Positions 1 to 7,476 of a stretch of 64,000 bases of DNA are shown one piece after another; position 1 is the stretch's first letter; each line of letters opens with the position of its first letter. The DNA comes from CAYOWK01 sp964407665 (GTDB taxonomy: Bacteria > Pseudomonadota > Alphaproteobacteria > Caulobacterales > Hyphomonadaceae), in NCBI GenBank assembly GCA_964407665.1, contig CAYOWK010000005.1:1-64000 (forward strand), in the 5' to 3' direction. The position numbers and the translations under genes are program-made. The notes beneath the pieces are model-generated. The model ran no database searches. It was not told where the DNA came from and saw nothing but the letters and a program-made list of their open reading frames with translations.

Positions 1-375
1 CCTGTCGTTCGTGTGGCTTCGGAGCGCTACCGAACCCTCCCATGACAGGCGCGAGCAGAGATTGGGGGACGTGGATACCCGGTCGGATGAAACGGGTTTT
101 GTCCAGCATATTCGGGTTCTTATCCGGGACGCGCCGAGCGCTGTCCGGGATCCATGCTCCAGCAGCCGGGATACTGAAAAAGGGTTCCCGGACAACCGCT
201 TCGCGGTTTCCGGGCTGACGGCCTCCTGGTGGCGCGGGAAACACGGGCAGCAGGCTGTCGGGTTCCAGAAGCGACCCCAGGGTGTGGGGAACAAGCAGCG
301 ATTGTCCCACGCCCCAGATAGCGTGAGCGGCCGGCGGCGCGCTTGCGTTGCGTCGCCCGGGTCCCTTGCCGGGAA
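1..375. other. No supported gene; one hairpin
   Basis: I see no reading frame with protein-like composition in this stretch. The one structured element is a hairpin at 187-214: arms CCCGGA (187-192) and TCCGGG (209-214) enclose a second complementary pair (AACCGC / GCGGTT) around a TTC loop. No T-tract follows it, so it is not a convincing intrinsic terminator. It may be a degenerate intergenic palindrome. Confidence 0.5.
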
Positions 376-403
376 TTGACGACTTATCGAAATACGATAA
401 TGT
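376..403 (+). promoter_or_regulatory. Promoter with palindromic operator upstream of the DUF2306 gene
   Basis: A -35-like TTGACG (376-381) is followed 16 bases later by a -10-like TAATGT (398-403). The perfect inverted repeat TTATCG-AAATA-CGATAA (384-400) fills the spacer and the start of the -10. A dimeric repressor bound there would block RNA polymerase. The membrane-protein gene starts at 440, 36 bases downstream. The operator reading is inference; the repeat and its placement are directly visible. Confidence 0.5.
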
Positions 404-439
404 CTTCGAGGCCCAGCGAGGGCAGTCGGGGATCAGCCT

Positions 440-1069
440 ATGTCCGTAGCTGCAGGAATTGGCCGGTGGAGTGGATGGGGCCTGATGGCTCTCCTGTCGC
501 TCGGCGTTGGCGGCTATGCCCTGTTCCTGACTGCGACAGGCTTCGCGATGGTGTCGCCGGAGCTCAATCGCTTTCCTTCATCGCTTGGCCTGCAGACCCA
601 CATTGCGGTCTCCGGGATCGCGCTGATTGTGGGGCCGTTCCAGTTTCTGAAGGGGTTGCGTCGCGCGGCGCCTGGCCTGCATCGCTGGATGGGCCGCGTC
701 TACGTGGCGGCCTGTCTGACTGGCGGATTAGCGGGCGGCGTCATCGCCATGTACTCCAGCGCCGGGCCAGCTGCGGGGGCCGGCTTTCTGACGCTGGCCG
801 TTCTGTGGCTCATCACGACCGGGATGGCGCTTCGCGCCGTCCTGATGCGGGACTTCGTCTCGCACGAGCGCTGGATGATCCGTTCGTTCGCGCTGACCTT
901 CGCCGCGGTCACGCTGCGCATCTACCTGCCGCCGGTCTTCATCTTCGGGATGGACTTCGTGCCGGCCTATACGATCATCGCCTGGATGGCCTGGGTTCCG
1001 AACCTGCTGATCGCCGAACTCTGGATGCGGGCGCGCATGCCAAACCGTTCGGCGCACGCGCTGGCCTGA
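440..1069 (+). CDS. DUF2306 family integral membrane protein
   Basis: 209-residue protein with about six hydrophobic segments. It has the usual DUF2306 layout: a polar HxxxSG/GPFQF stretch near residues 55-75, followed by R-x-x-P-x-L-HRWMGRVYV (about 80-95), then SHERWMIRS (about 140). The conserved His/Trp/Arg residues lie next to predicted membrane helices. The biochemical role of the family is not established. The gene is monocistronic and sits behind a promoter with a built-in palindrome at 384-400, which suggests repression by a dimeric DNA-binding protein. The start at 440 is preceded by GGGGATC, a weak ribosome binding site. Family assignment is from residue pattern only. Confidence 0.75.
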   Translation: MSVAAGIGRWSGWGLMALLSLGVGGYALFLTATGFAMVSPELNRFPSSLGLQTHIAVSGIALIVGPFQFLKGLRRAAPGLHRWMGRVYVAACLTGGLAGGVIAMYSSAGPAAGAGFLTLAVLWLITTGMALRAVLMRDFVSHERWMIRSFALTFAAVTLRIYLPPVFIFGMDFVPAYTIIAWMAWVPNLLIAELWMRARMPNRSAHALA

Positions 1070-1106
1070 CGTCTGGAACTTTACGCCGATGTTCAGCGGC
1101 GGCTCT

Positions 1107-1409
1107 CTACCGCGTTGAACGTTGCGGCCGGTTGCGTCCTGCAAGTCCCATGAGCGAGGCGATTAAACCTAGCAGGAGCCAGATCACGGTTCCCGGAATT
1201 GCAACCATCGCTATCCCGGCCCAGACAGCGAAGCCCGCGTCAGGACCGCCCCCAGCCTGGCCGTTCAAGGCCCAGATGGCTATGCCTGAGTACAGAAGCC
1301 ACGGAACGGTTGCGCCCGCAATCAATCCTGCAATCATCCATCGCAGGCCGCCAAAGAGGGCGAGCAGGAAATGAACGATGAGGATGGCTACTACAAACCC
1401 CAGCCACAT
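1107..1409 (-). CDS. Small hydrophobic membrane protein
   Basis: 100-residue protein, almost entirely hydrophobic, with about three predicted membrane helices (roughly residues 2-22, 24-48 and 64-92) and a basic C-terminus (GRNRPQRSTR). A CGGAG sequence lies a little upstream of the ATG. No family is recognised. It is convergent with the DUF2306 gene (38-base gap). Composition is clearly membrane-protein-like rather than the random arginine/proline-rich translation typical of antisense frames in GC-rich DNA, which is why I keep it. The function is unknown. Confidence 0.5.
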   Translation of the reverse strand: MWLGFVVAILIVHFLLALFGGLRWMIAGLIAGATVPWLLYSGIAIWALNGQAGGGPDAGFAVWAGIAMVAIPGTVIWLLLGLIASLMGLAGRNRPQRSTR

Positions 1410-1698
1410 CGCGCTGCAACTCCGTCGTGGCGGCGATACTCCGCCACCACGCGGATATCGCCAAGGCCCAATTCCTCAGGCGTCATGGCCGGTAGAGACG
1501 CCATGAGGCTGAGTTCTTTACATCAAGGGCAAACAGCCCTACTTGCAGCCCCCTTACCGGCTGCGCGAAGGGCCCCAAGGACGTTGCGTCCAAAGGGAAG
1601 ACGGCGACCAGCGGTGATGTGCTGACCTGGGCCAGAGGGTGTTTCCCGAAGGCTGCGGTCGTTGGTTCGTCACTCTCGTCTGTCTTGGGACTTCGCCC
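1410..1698. other. Intergenic, nothing recognised
   Basis: About 290 bases between a small membrane protein gene and a GNAT acetyltransferase gene. Open frames here give arginine/proline-rich translations with no family resemblance. It must hold the promoters of the two divergent flanking genes, but I could not pick out a convincing -35/-10 pair. Confidence 0.4.
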
Positions 1699-2199
1699 GT
1701 GAACGCCGTGTCGCCCTACGAAATCCTGTTTGAATCCGCCGAGCACGGCGACGCCATCGAGGCGCTGTACGACGATGCGTTCGGCCCGGGCCGGTTCGCC
1801 AAGTCGGCGGAGCGTCTGCGCGAGGGCAACACCGCCATACCGGAGGCAAGCCTCGTGGCGGTCGATGGGCTGGGTCTGACCGGCGTGGTGCGGCTTTGGC
1901 CCGTGCTGGCCGGCGGCAAGCCGGGCGCCGCCCTGCTGGGGCCGCTCGCGGTGGCCGAGCGGCGGCGTGGCAATGGCGTGGCGTTCAAGCTGATGGAGCG
2001 GGCCATCGAGGCGTGCGTCCAGCAGGGCTACACGGCCGTCGTGCTGGTGGGCGACGAGAGCTATTACAGCCGGGCCGGGTTCCGGAAGGCTGGCGTGGGG
2101 CGTTTCACGCTGCCGGGGCCGGTCGACCAGAGCCGCGTGCTGATCCGCGACCTGACACCTGCGGCTGCGGAGCTGGCCGGGCCGCTGACGGTTCGGTGA
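1699..2199 (+). CDS. GNAT family N-acetyltransferase
   Basis: 166-residue protein resembling the YhbS-type (COG3153) N-acetyltransferases that use acetyl-CoA. The N-terminal half has the helix that frames the acceptor site (DAIEALYDDAFGPGRF). The acetyl-CoA-binding motif A is LGPLAVAERRRGNGVAFKLM at about residues 80-100, with the Q/R-x-x-G-x-G/A loop written as RRRGNG. The C-terminal motif B is VLVGDESYYSRAGFRKAG, where YYSRAGF is typical of this subfamily. I take GTG 1699 as start because homologues begin just before the SPYEI strand; an in-frame ATG at 1639 would add 20 residues with no family character. The acceptor substrate is unknown. Confidence 0.8.
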   Translation: MNAVSPYEILFESAEHGDAIEALYDDAFGPGRFAKSAERLREGNTAIPEASLVAVDGLGLTGVVRLWPVLAGGKPGAALLGPLAVAERRRGNGVAFKLMERAIEACVQQGYTAVVLVGDESYYSRAGFRKAGVGRFTLPGPVDQSRVLIRDLTPAAAELAGPLTVR

Positions 2200-2233
2200 C
2201 TGTCAGCCTCCAGGGCTCTCAGCCCACCGCCGC

Positions 2234-2358
2234 TCATCCCGGCGAACGCCGGGCTCCAGATCGGGTGGTGCGAGCCGTCGAGAGTCTGGCGGCGCTTGCG
2301 GCGCAAAGCCGGCGCCTCTGGCTTGACCGTTGCTGGATCCCGGCGTTCGCCGGGATGA
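2234..2358. repeat. REP/BIME-like inverted repeat pair
   Basis: Two copies of a palindromic unit face each other: CCCGGCGAACGCCGGG at 2238-2253 and CCCGGCGTTCGCCGGG at 2339-2354. The flanking bases are also inverted (TCAT...CTCCAG against CTGGAT...ATGA), so the outer arms 2234-2259 and 2333-2358 can pair with a single mismatch. This is the form of the intergenic palindromes common in alphaproteobacteria. It separates the acetyltransferase gene from the convergent RyR gene and could act as a bidirectional mRNA 3' structure. Confidence 0.8.
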
Positions 2359-2397
2359 CCGGGGATGGTCTGGCGGCAGAAAACGAATGGCCGAAAA

Positions 2398-2775
2398 TCA
2401 CAAAGGCTGAGTCAGGCTGTCGATGATAGCGGCCACCAGGGCGTCCTTCTGGCGTTCGACCAGCGGGAGGGCGGTGTAGGGCACCATCAGCGGGTGGGTC
2501 TTCTTCACGCCGTCCTTCACCTTCCCACGCTTCCAGCCGGCAGCGAGCTTTTCCGACATCCACTGGTCGTGCTGGGCCGAGGGGCCGGCGCCGGGGTTGG
2601 CGAGGCGGAAGGCAATGGCTTCAGCGGATGCGGTCTTCATCCACTTCGGCGCGCGCGACCAGGGCGGAGCTGCGGGCTGATCGTTGGCGGCCTGGAACGC
2701 GCGCACGGCCTCGTGGACGACGCGGGCGATCCGCATCGTTTGCGCCTCGTCGGGCGGGCGGGTGCGCGCCGTCAT
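2398..2775 (-). CDS. Small RyR-domain protein
   Basis: 125-residue protein that is almost wholly one RyR (ryanodine-receptor repeat) domain. A leading helix (RIARVVHEAVRAFQ, 15-28) is followed by APKWMKTAS, DQWMSEKLAAGWKRG (70-84) and HPLMVPYTALPLVERQKD (94-111); the tryptophans, the W-x-x-G segment and the HP-x-x-x-PY block are the family signature. In prokaryotes such domains have been proposed to bind nucleotide-type ligands in conflict and signalling systems. The ATG at 2775 overlaps the stop of the tandem-protease gene (ATGA), so translation is probably coupled. The last 18-residue block has a close counterpart in the membrane protein at 7477-9381. I infer that the two act in one system. 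Confidence 0.75.
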   Translation of the reverse strand: MTARTRPPDEAQTMRIARVVHEAVRAFQAANDQPAAPPWSRAPKWMKTASAEAIAFRLANPGAGPSAQHDQWMSEKLAAGWKRGKVKDGVKKTHPLMVPYTALPLVERQKDALVAAIIDSLTQPL

Positions 2776-5651
2776 GCCTTGTGCTGGTCCGCCAGGATCT
2801 GTTCGGAGAGGGTGCGCCACTGGGTGATGACGTCGAACAGGGCGTCGTTGATCCATGCGCCGGAGTTGCTCTCGCCGACGGCGACCGGGCTTGCGGCGGC
2901 GCCGTAGGCGTGGATGCCGACGACGACGGGTGTGGGCGAGACCTCGGGGTCGATAATGTAGATCGGGGCGCCGGACTGACCGCCGGTGGTGTCGGTGGCG
3001 TAGAATACCCGGTTGTTCTGCACGTTGAGGATCGGCGCAGCATGGTGCCAGAGCTGCGCGGCCTTGACGGGCGCGGTGGCGACGCCCGTTTTCGGATCGA
3101 CCGGGGTTTCCAGCTTTTCGCCCGGATAGCCGGTGACGTGCGACCAGCTGGAGCGCAGTTCGTCCGGCGAGCGCGAGGCGACGGCGAACCAGCCGACCTT
3201 GCGGCCGAGCCCTTCGGAGAGGTGGATGGCGGCGACGTCGGTGGTGAGGTCGAAGCGGGTCTGCCAGCCCGGGTGGACTGAGACGCTGTGGACGTTGGCT
3301 TCGCCGAACGGCCGGTCGATGGCGTTGAGGCCGGGCACAATCTCGATCCGGTCAGGCAGGGTGCGGAAATTCTTCGGAAAGACGACGTGGCCGGCGGTGA
3401 GCAGGAGGTTGGGCGAAACGAGGAAGCCGGTGCCAACGGCAAGGCGCGAGCCCCACCAGCAGCGGATGGCGCAGATCATGCGCCAGGGCGACATCGAGGT
3501 GTCGAAGATGCGGGTGCGGTCGTCCGCGCCGACGATGCTTTCGTGGCCTACGCGTGCGATGTCGGCGGTGGAGGCCTTTCCGAGCTTGAGGACCTGCGCG
3601 GCGATGGGGGAGGCGCCCGCGACCGCTTCGCCGAGCGTGCCCGGCCAGACGCGCGGGCCGGCTGCGGGTGCGCCCCCGCTGAGCGCGGCGCCGAGGATGG
3701 GTTCGGGTGTTGGTCCTGTTGTGGCCGGCGGCGCGGCGTCTGCGGCGCGCGAACGCCAGCGTCGGGGGCCCATCGTGGCGGCTTCCGCGCTTTCAGACTC
3801 GGCGATGGCGGCGCGGATGCTTTCGATCCAGACGCCCTGGTTGGCGGCGTAGGCGCCCGGGCGGCGGTTGAGACGGGGCATGCCGGGCAGTCCGCGGTGG
3901 TGGACGCCGATCAGCTGGAAGGAATTGAAGTCAAAGACCGGGCTGCCAGACGATCCGCCCAGCGTCGGCGTCTTGTAGTGGAGGCGTACGGGTTCCGGCT
4001 GGGCGTGCACGCGCTTCTCGCCTGCGCTCTCCGAGGTGAGTTCGGTGACCTCCGGACCGTCATGGTCGAGGAAGATGTTGTCGGCGAAGGAGAAGCTGAG
4101 CTGGCCGGCGGCGGGGAAGCCGATGACGTAGACGCGGCCAATGCCGTCGTCGTTGACGGCGCGGCGCGGGAGGGCGGGCAGGGCCAGCGCGGCAAGCGGC
4201 ACAACGTCAGGCGGCAGCGGGCCATTGGGGGCGAGGATGGTCACGTCGTGGGCCTCGGGGTCGGACTCCCAGAGGACAGCGCGGAAGCCGATGCGCTTGC
4301 ATTCGTCGGTGTCGTTGCAGACGAACACAGCCTCGCAGAACTCCATCCGCTGGCTATTGCCCACGGCGGCGGTGGAGATGACGTGGTTGTTGGTGACGAT
4401 GACCGGATCGTCGCCCCATGCCGGATTCAGCAGCGAGCCCTTGATCGCAAACCCGGTGCCGAACGGGGTGTCCTGCCCGCCCATGTTGGCGTGGATCCGG
4501 CAGATCGCACGCGCGCGGTGCAGGGCGTTTCGCACCACCTGCAGCGCGACTGGCGCATTCACCGAGAAGATCTGCTCCAGCCCTTTCGGATCGCCGCGCG
4601 AGGTCTGCTGGTAGTTGTCGCGGGCCGCAGCGACCAGCTGGGGCACTTCGGCGCCGATGGCGCGTGCTTCCTGTCCGGAGAGCTGCACGATCGATCCCTG
4701 CGGGTCGGCGGCCGAGGCGCCCGCCGCGAGCTTGCCCATCAGCACGGCCTTCAGGAGACGCACCGCCGCGCCCGCTTCGGGCATGTCGCCGTTGATCTGC
4801 CAGACCTCCTCCAGCTGCCTCAGCGAGGCGTTGAGCTGGAAGATGTTGACCTCGGAGGACAGCGCGAACGAGGCGTAGGACTGCGCAGCTTCCTGGTGCT
4901 TGCCCTGGGCCAGCAGCGCCTCGCCGCGTGTCGCCCACGACCAGACCTGGGTAGGCAGCGCAACTGCCGACAGAACGTCCGTGGCGAGGCTGGCGGCGCC
5001 AGGCCCCGCCAGCGTGATCCCGTCCCGTTCGGCGCGGGCCGCCATCGCCAGCGCGTTGACGCCGTAATAGGCGTTGGCCTCGACCGTCACGGCGCTCGCC
5101 GCGCGCCAGACCAGCAGGTAGGCCGCGAACGAGCGGCGCAGATATTCCTCCGCCAGCGCCGGTTCGAGGCGCGTGCGCCCGGAGCGGGCGTCGATGTACA
5201 TCTGCTTGTAGATGCGGCCAACGGCGGAGTAGCCGTCCTCGCCCTCCTTGGTGGAGGGACCCGCCGCCAGCAGCGGCCGCGACAGCTCCAGCGCCGTCTC
5301 GAAGACGCCCAGCTCGATCAGGGCCTGGATTTCCCAGCGCCGGACGTCGAGGTCCGCCATGCCGGTGAAGCGCATGTTGGAGGTCAGGATGTAGAGATCG
5401 TCGAACGCCCGGTTCTGCCGGAGCGTCTGTGCGAACGCCTTCAGCAGCGGGAAGCCGTCGGAGCCCATCGCGCGCGCGCGTTCCACGATGCGCAGCAGGG
5501 GCGACAGGGTGGCGGCGGAATCCGCCTTGGTGAGCGCAGGCGCGAGCGCGTCGATTTCGACCCTCAGCGCGTCCTGTTCGAACGCGGCATCGGGCGGCGA
5601 GGCCGCGTCGGGCGCCATGAGGGGCTCTTGTCTGCCGGGATCGTCCGCCAT
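2772..5651 (-). CDS. Helical-repeat protein with two tandem trypsin-like protease domains
   Basis: 959 residues. Residues about 25-330 are helical and TPR-like, resembling the region found beside conflict-type effectors (DUF4071/TRAFs-binding type; tentative). Two chymotrypsin-fold serine protease domains follow. The first has GTGFAI, VTNNHVIS with His423, Asp469 in HDVTIL and Ser570 in GGSSGSPVF. The second has GTGFLVSPNLLLTAGHVV with His755, Asp805 in TTDVAAIH and Ser893 in GGQSGAPIY. Both triads look complete, so both could be active. No signal peptide is seen; the product should be cytoplasmic. I start at ATG 5651 because CGGAGAA lies just upstream and this leaves a 17-base gap to the lysozyme-like gene; an ATG at 5705 would overlap it. 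The RyR gene is coupled at the 3' end. Confidence 0.8.
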   Translation of the reverse strand: MADDPGRQEPLMAPDAASPPDAAFEQDALRVEIDALAPALTKADSAATLSPLLRIVERARAMGSDGFPLLKAFAQTLRQNRAFDDLYILTSNMRFTGMADLDVRRWEIQALIELGVFETALELSRPLLAAGPSTKEGEDGYSAVGRIYKQMYIDARSGRTRLEPALAEEYLRRSFAAYLLVWRAASAVTVEANAYYGVNALAMAARAERDGITLAGPGAASLATDVLSAVALPTQVWSWATRGEALLAQGKHQEAAQSYASFALSSEVNIFQLNASLRQLEEVWQINGDMPEAGAAVRLLKAVLMGKLAAGASAADPQGSIVQLSGQEARAIGAEVPQLVAAARDNYQQTSRGDPKGLEQIFSVNAPVALQVVRNALHRARAICRIHANMGGQDTPFGTGFAIKGSLLNPAWGDDPVIVTNNHVISTAAVGNSQRMEFCEAVFVCNDTDECKRIGFRAVLWESDPEAHDVTILAPNGPLPPDVVPLAALALPALPRRAVNDDGIGRVYVIGFPAAGQLSFSFADNIFLDHDGPEVTELTSESAGEKRVHAQPEPVRLHYKTPTLGGSSGSPVFDFNSFQLIGVHHRGLPGMPRLNRRPGAYAANQGVWIESIRAAIAESESAEAATMGPRRWRSRAADAAPPATTGPTPEPILGAALSGGAPAAGPRVWPGTLGEAVAGASPIAAQVLKLGKASTADIARVGHESIVGADDRTRIFDTSMSPWRMICAIRCWWGSRLAVGTGFLVSPNLLLTAGHVVFPKNFRTLPDRIEIVPGLNAIDRPFGEANVHSVSVHPGWQTRFDLTTDVAAIHLSEGLGRKVGWFAVASRSPDELRSSWSHVTGYPGEKLETPVDPKTGVATAPVKAAQLWHHAAPILNVQNNRVFYATDTTGGQSGAPIYIIDPEVSPTPVVVGIHAYGAAASPVAVGESNSGAWINDALFDVITQWRTLSEQILADQHKA

Positions 5652-5668
5652 GGAATTCTCCGGGTCAG

Positions 5669-7378
5669 CTAGCGAGCAGGGGACGACGCGACGATCGGGG
5701 TCCATCCCGAAAAGTCAGCGTTTGCGGCGACAAGGGGTATGCGTACGGCGTCCGTCGTGATCAGGCCGAAATCAGACTTCCGGCCCTTCGGCGCGCTGGA
5801 GAGAATCGCATCGACGCTGCTGCGCAGGTGCGAGACACGATTGAGCCACCCCTTGAGGAACGCGCCCAGTTTCGGGTTCATTTCGACCAGGCGCCGGTAA
5901 TAGCGCTCGCGGCGCGTGAGGTAGGCGTCAGCCAAGGCGCCGGCGTCCGCCGCCGCCGAGATGATGCGGGCCCGGGTGTCCGCGCCCCATTTGCCGTCAC
6001 ACTTTGCATCCGGCACGCCGGCAGCCTGTTGCAGCAGCTTGATCGCCGTCTGCGGCCCGTGATTGACGGCGCTGTCGAAGGCGAGGATCGCGAGCGCCTC
6101 GTTGGGCAGCTCCGGACACATGGCCGGGCGCCAGAAACCCTCGAAATAGATTTCTTCCAGCTCGCGCTGTTCGAGGTCCTTCACGGAGCGCTTGGGGACG
6201 CCCTGGCGCTTGCGGTAGTCGTCATAGATGCGCTGGGTGATCCCCATGTTGGTCGCGCCGCCGGGGTCCTTCGGGTGATCGACGAATCCGCCCTCGGCCT
6301 CCAGCACGATCGACAGCGCGCGGCTGAACGCGCCCGACCCCATCATGGTGGCGGCCGCCTGCAGGCTGGCGCCGCCGATGAACGCGCTCTCGGCCCCGCA
6401 GGCCGAGGACCGGCTGGTTTCCATGAAGAAGGTCAGCGCGCCGGCCATGTCGCCGGGATCGTCCACCATGGCGCTTTCGCTGCCATCGAGCACCGGAGCG
6501 AACTTGGCTTCGGTGGCTTCCACGACCTTGATGGCGTCGGGCTTTGTAAGGTCCGGAGAGGTCAGCGCCGTGACCCGGAACGTCTTGATCGCCGCCGCCA
6601 CGTCGCCGCCGGTGAGGGCGGCCTCGCGGATGCGCAGCCACGCCTGGTTGAGGTCGGGCAGGCGGTTCCAGTCCGGGCGGCTTTCCTCGCGCTGCAGACG
6701 GACGACGACATAGGCGGACTTCAGCGGCCCCTTGGCGCCCATCAACTGGTTGCTGGCGGCATCGAAGCGGATATCCTTCGATTTCTCTTCGCTGTCGGTG
6801 AACGCGTAGAGCCCGCTTTTCAGGGGCGAGCGCAGCGTCGTGACCAGCTGGGCAAGCGCCTGAAGCCTGTCCTGATCCAGCAGGGTGTCGAGCTGCTTCT
6901 TGACGGCGTCAGCGGTCTGGATGGCGCCGGTCGCCACCGCAACCGCAGGCGCGAACTGGCTGAAGAAGCTGGCGGCGGGCGAGGCCGCAAGTTCGCCGGC
7001 CACGGCCAGCGCCCCCGCGAGAAAATCCTTCTCCTTCACGGCGCCCAGCGTGAAATCGACCGACATTTCCTCCTGCGAGATGACGCGGGGCGTGAGTTGC
7101 AGGTCCATGATCTCGACGCGGTCATTGCGGGCGAATGCCGGGCGTTCCGTGTTGGCGGCAGGGAACATGCCCACCAGCGTACGCTCGCCGTCCCAGGCCG
7201 CGTGTTTCAGTGACGCCCATATGACAGGCGCGAACTTTGCCGAATTCAGCAGCTTCCCGGGCAGGTGCACGCAGACCAGCGCGACCGAGAAATAGTCCTG
7301 TCCCGGCTGGAAGACAGGCCCGGGTTCGCCCACGGGCGCCATTCGGAACCCGGTCGCCTTTGCTGATCGTCCGGCCAT
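5669..7378 (-). CDS. GH108-type murein hydrolase with unknown N-terminal region
   Basis: 569 residues. About 345-530 match the glycoside hydrolase 108 / secretion-activator family: LEAEGGFVDHPKDPGGATNM with the presumed catalytic Glu362 in EGG, then GIT...YDDYR, a helix ending in IYFEGFW, FDSAVNHGP, and a C-terminal peptidoglycan-binding-like part (LLQQAAGVPDAKCDGKWGAD). Such enzymes cleave the glycan strands of peptidoglycan. Residues 1-345 are unlike a phage lysozyme: a strand-rich start (DYFSVALVCVHLPGKLL) then a long helical and mixed region that I do not recognise. No signal peptide is visible, so export or lysis would need another route. A strong GGGAGGGA ribosome binding site precedes ATG 7378. 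First gene of a three-gene run, 17 bases before the tandem-protease gene. Confidence 0.75.
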   Translation of the reverse strand: MAGRSAKATGFRMAPVGEPGPVFQPGQDYFSVALVCVHLPGKLLNSAKFAPVIWASLKHAAWDGERTLVGMFPAANTERPAFARNDRVEIMDLQLTPRVISQEEMSVDFTLGAVKEKDFLAGALAVAGELAASPAASFFSQFAPAVAVATGAIQTADAVKKQLDTLLDQDRLQALAQLVTTLRSPLKSGLYAFTDSEEKSKDIRFDAASNQLMGAKGPLKSAYVVVRLQREESRPDWNRLPDLNQAWLRIREAALTGGDVAAAIKTFRVTALTSPDLTKPDAIKVVEATEAKFAPVLDGSESAMVDDPGDMAGALTFFMETSRSSACGAESAFIGGASLQAAATMMGSGAFSRALSIVLEAEGGFVDHPKDPGGATNMGITQRIYDDYRKRQGVPKRSVKDLEQRELEEIYFEGFWRPAMCPELPNEALAILAFDSAVNHGPQTAIKLLQQAAGVPDAKCDGKWGADTRARIISAAADAGALADAYLTRRERYYRRLVEMNPKLGAFLKGWLNRVSHLRSSVDAILSSAPKGRKSDFGLITTDAVRIPLVAANADFSGWTPIVASSPAR

Positions 7379-7476
7379 GGCGTCCCTCCCGGCGGCTGCG
7401 GTCCCCTCGCAGCCCTGCGCTCTGTTAACATGCGAATCCGGGTGTTTGTAGACACATACGTCCGCTCAGGTGCACG

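Noticed and set aside
11..379. Open frame of 122 codons at the window start
   Set aside because: Arg/Ser-rich translation without secondary-structure pattern, no ribosome binding site, and it contains a hairpin; probably non-coding.
3288..5672. Long open frame (about 790 codons) on the plus strand
   Set aside because: It is antisense to the tandem-protease gene, has Gly/Arg/Ala/Asp-rich low-complexity translation and no motif. It exists because of GC-rich third positions.
5669..7378. Prophage remnant suggested by the lysozyme-like domain
   Set aside because: No capsid, tail, integrase, holin or terminase genes nearby, and the long N-terminal region and neighbours do not fit a phage lysis cassette.
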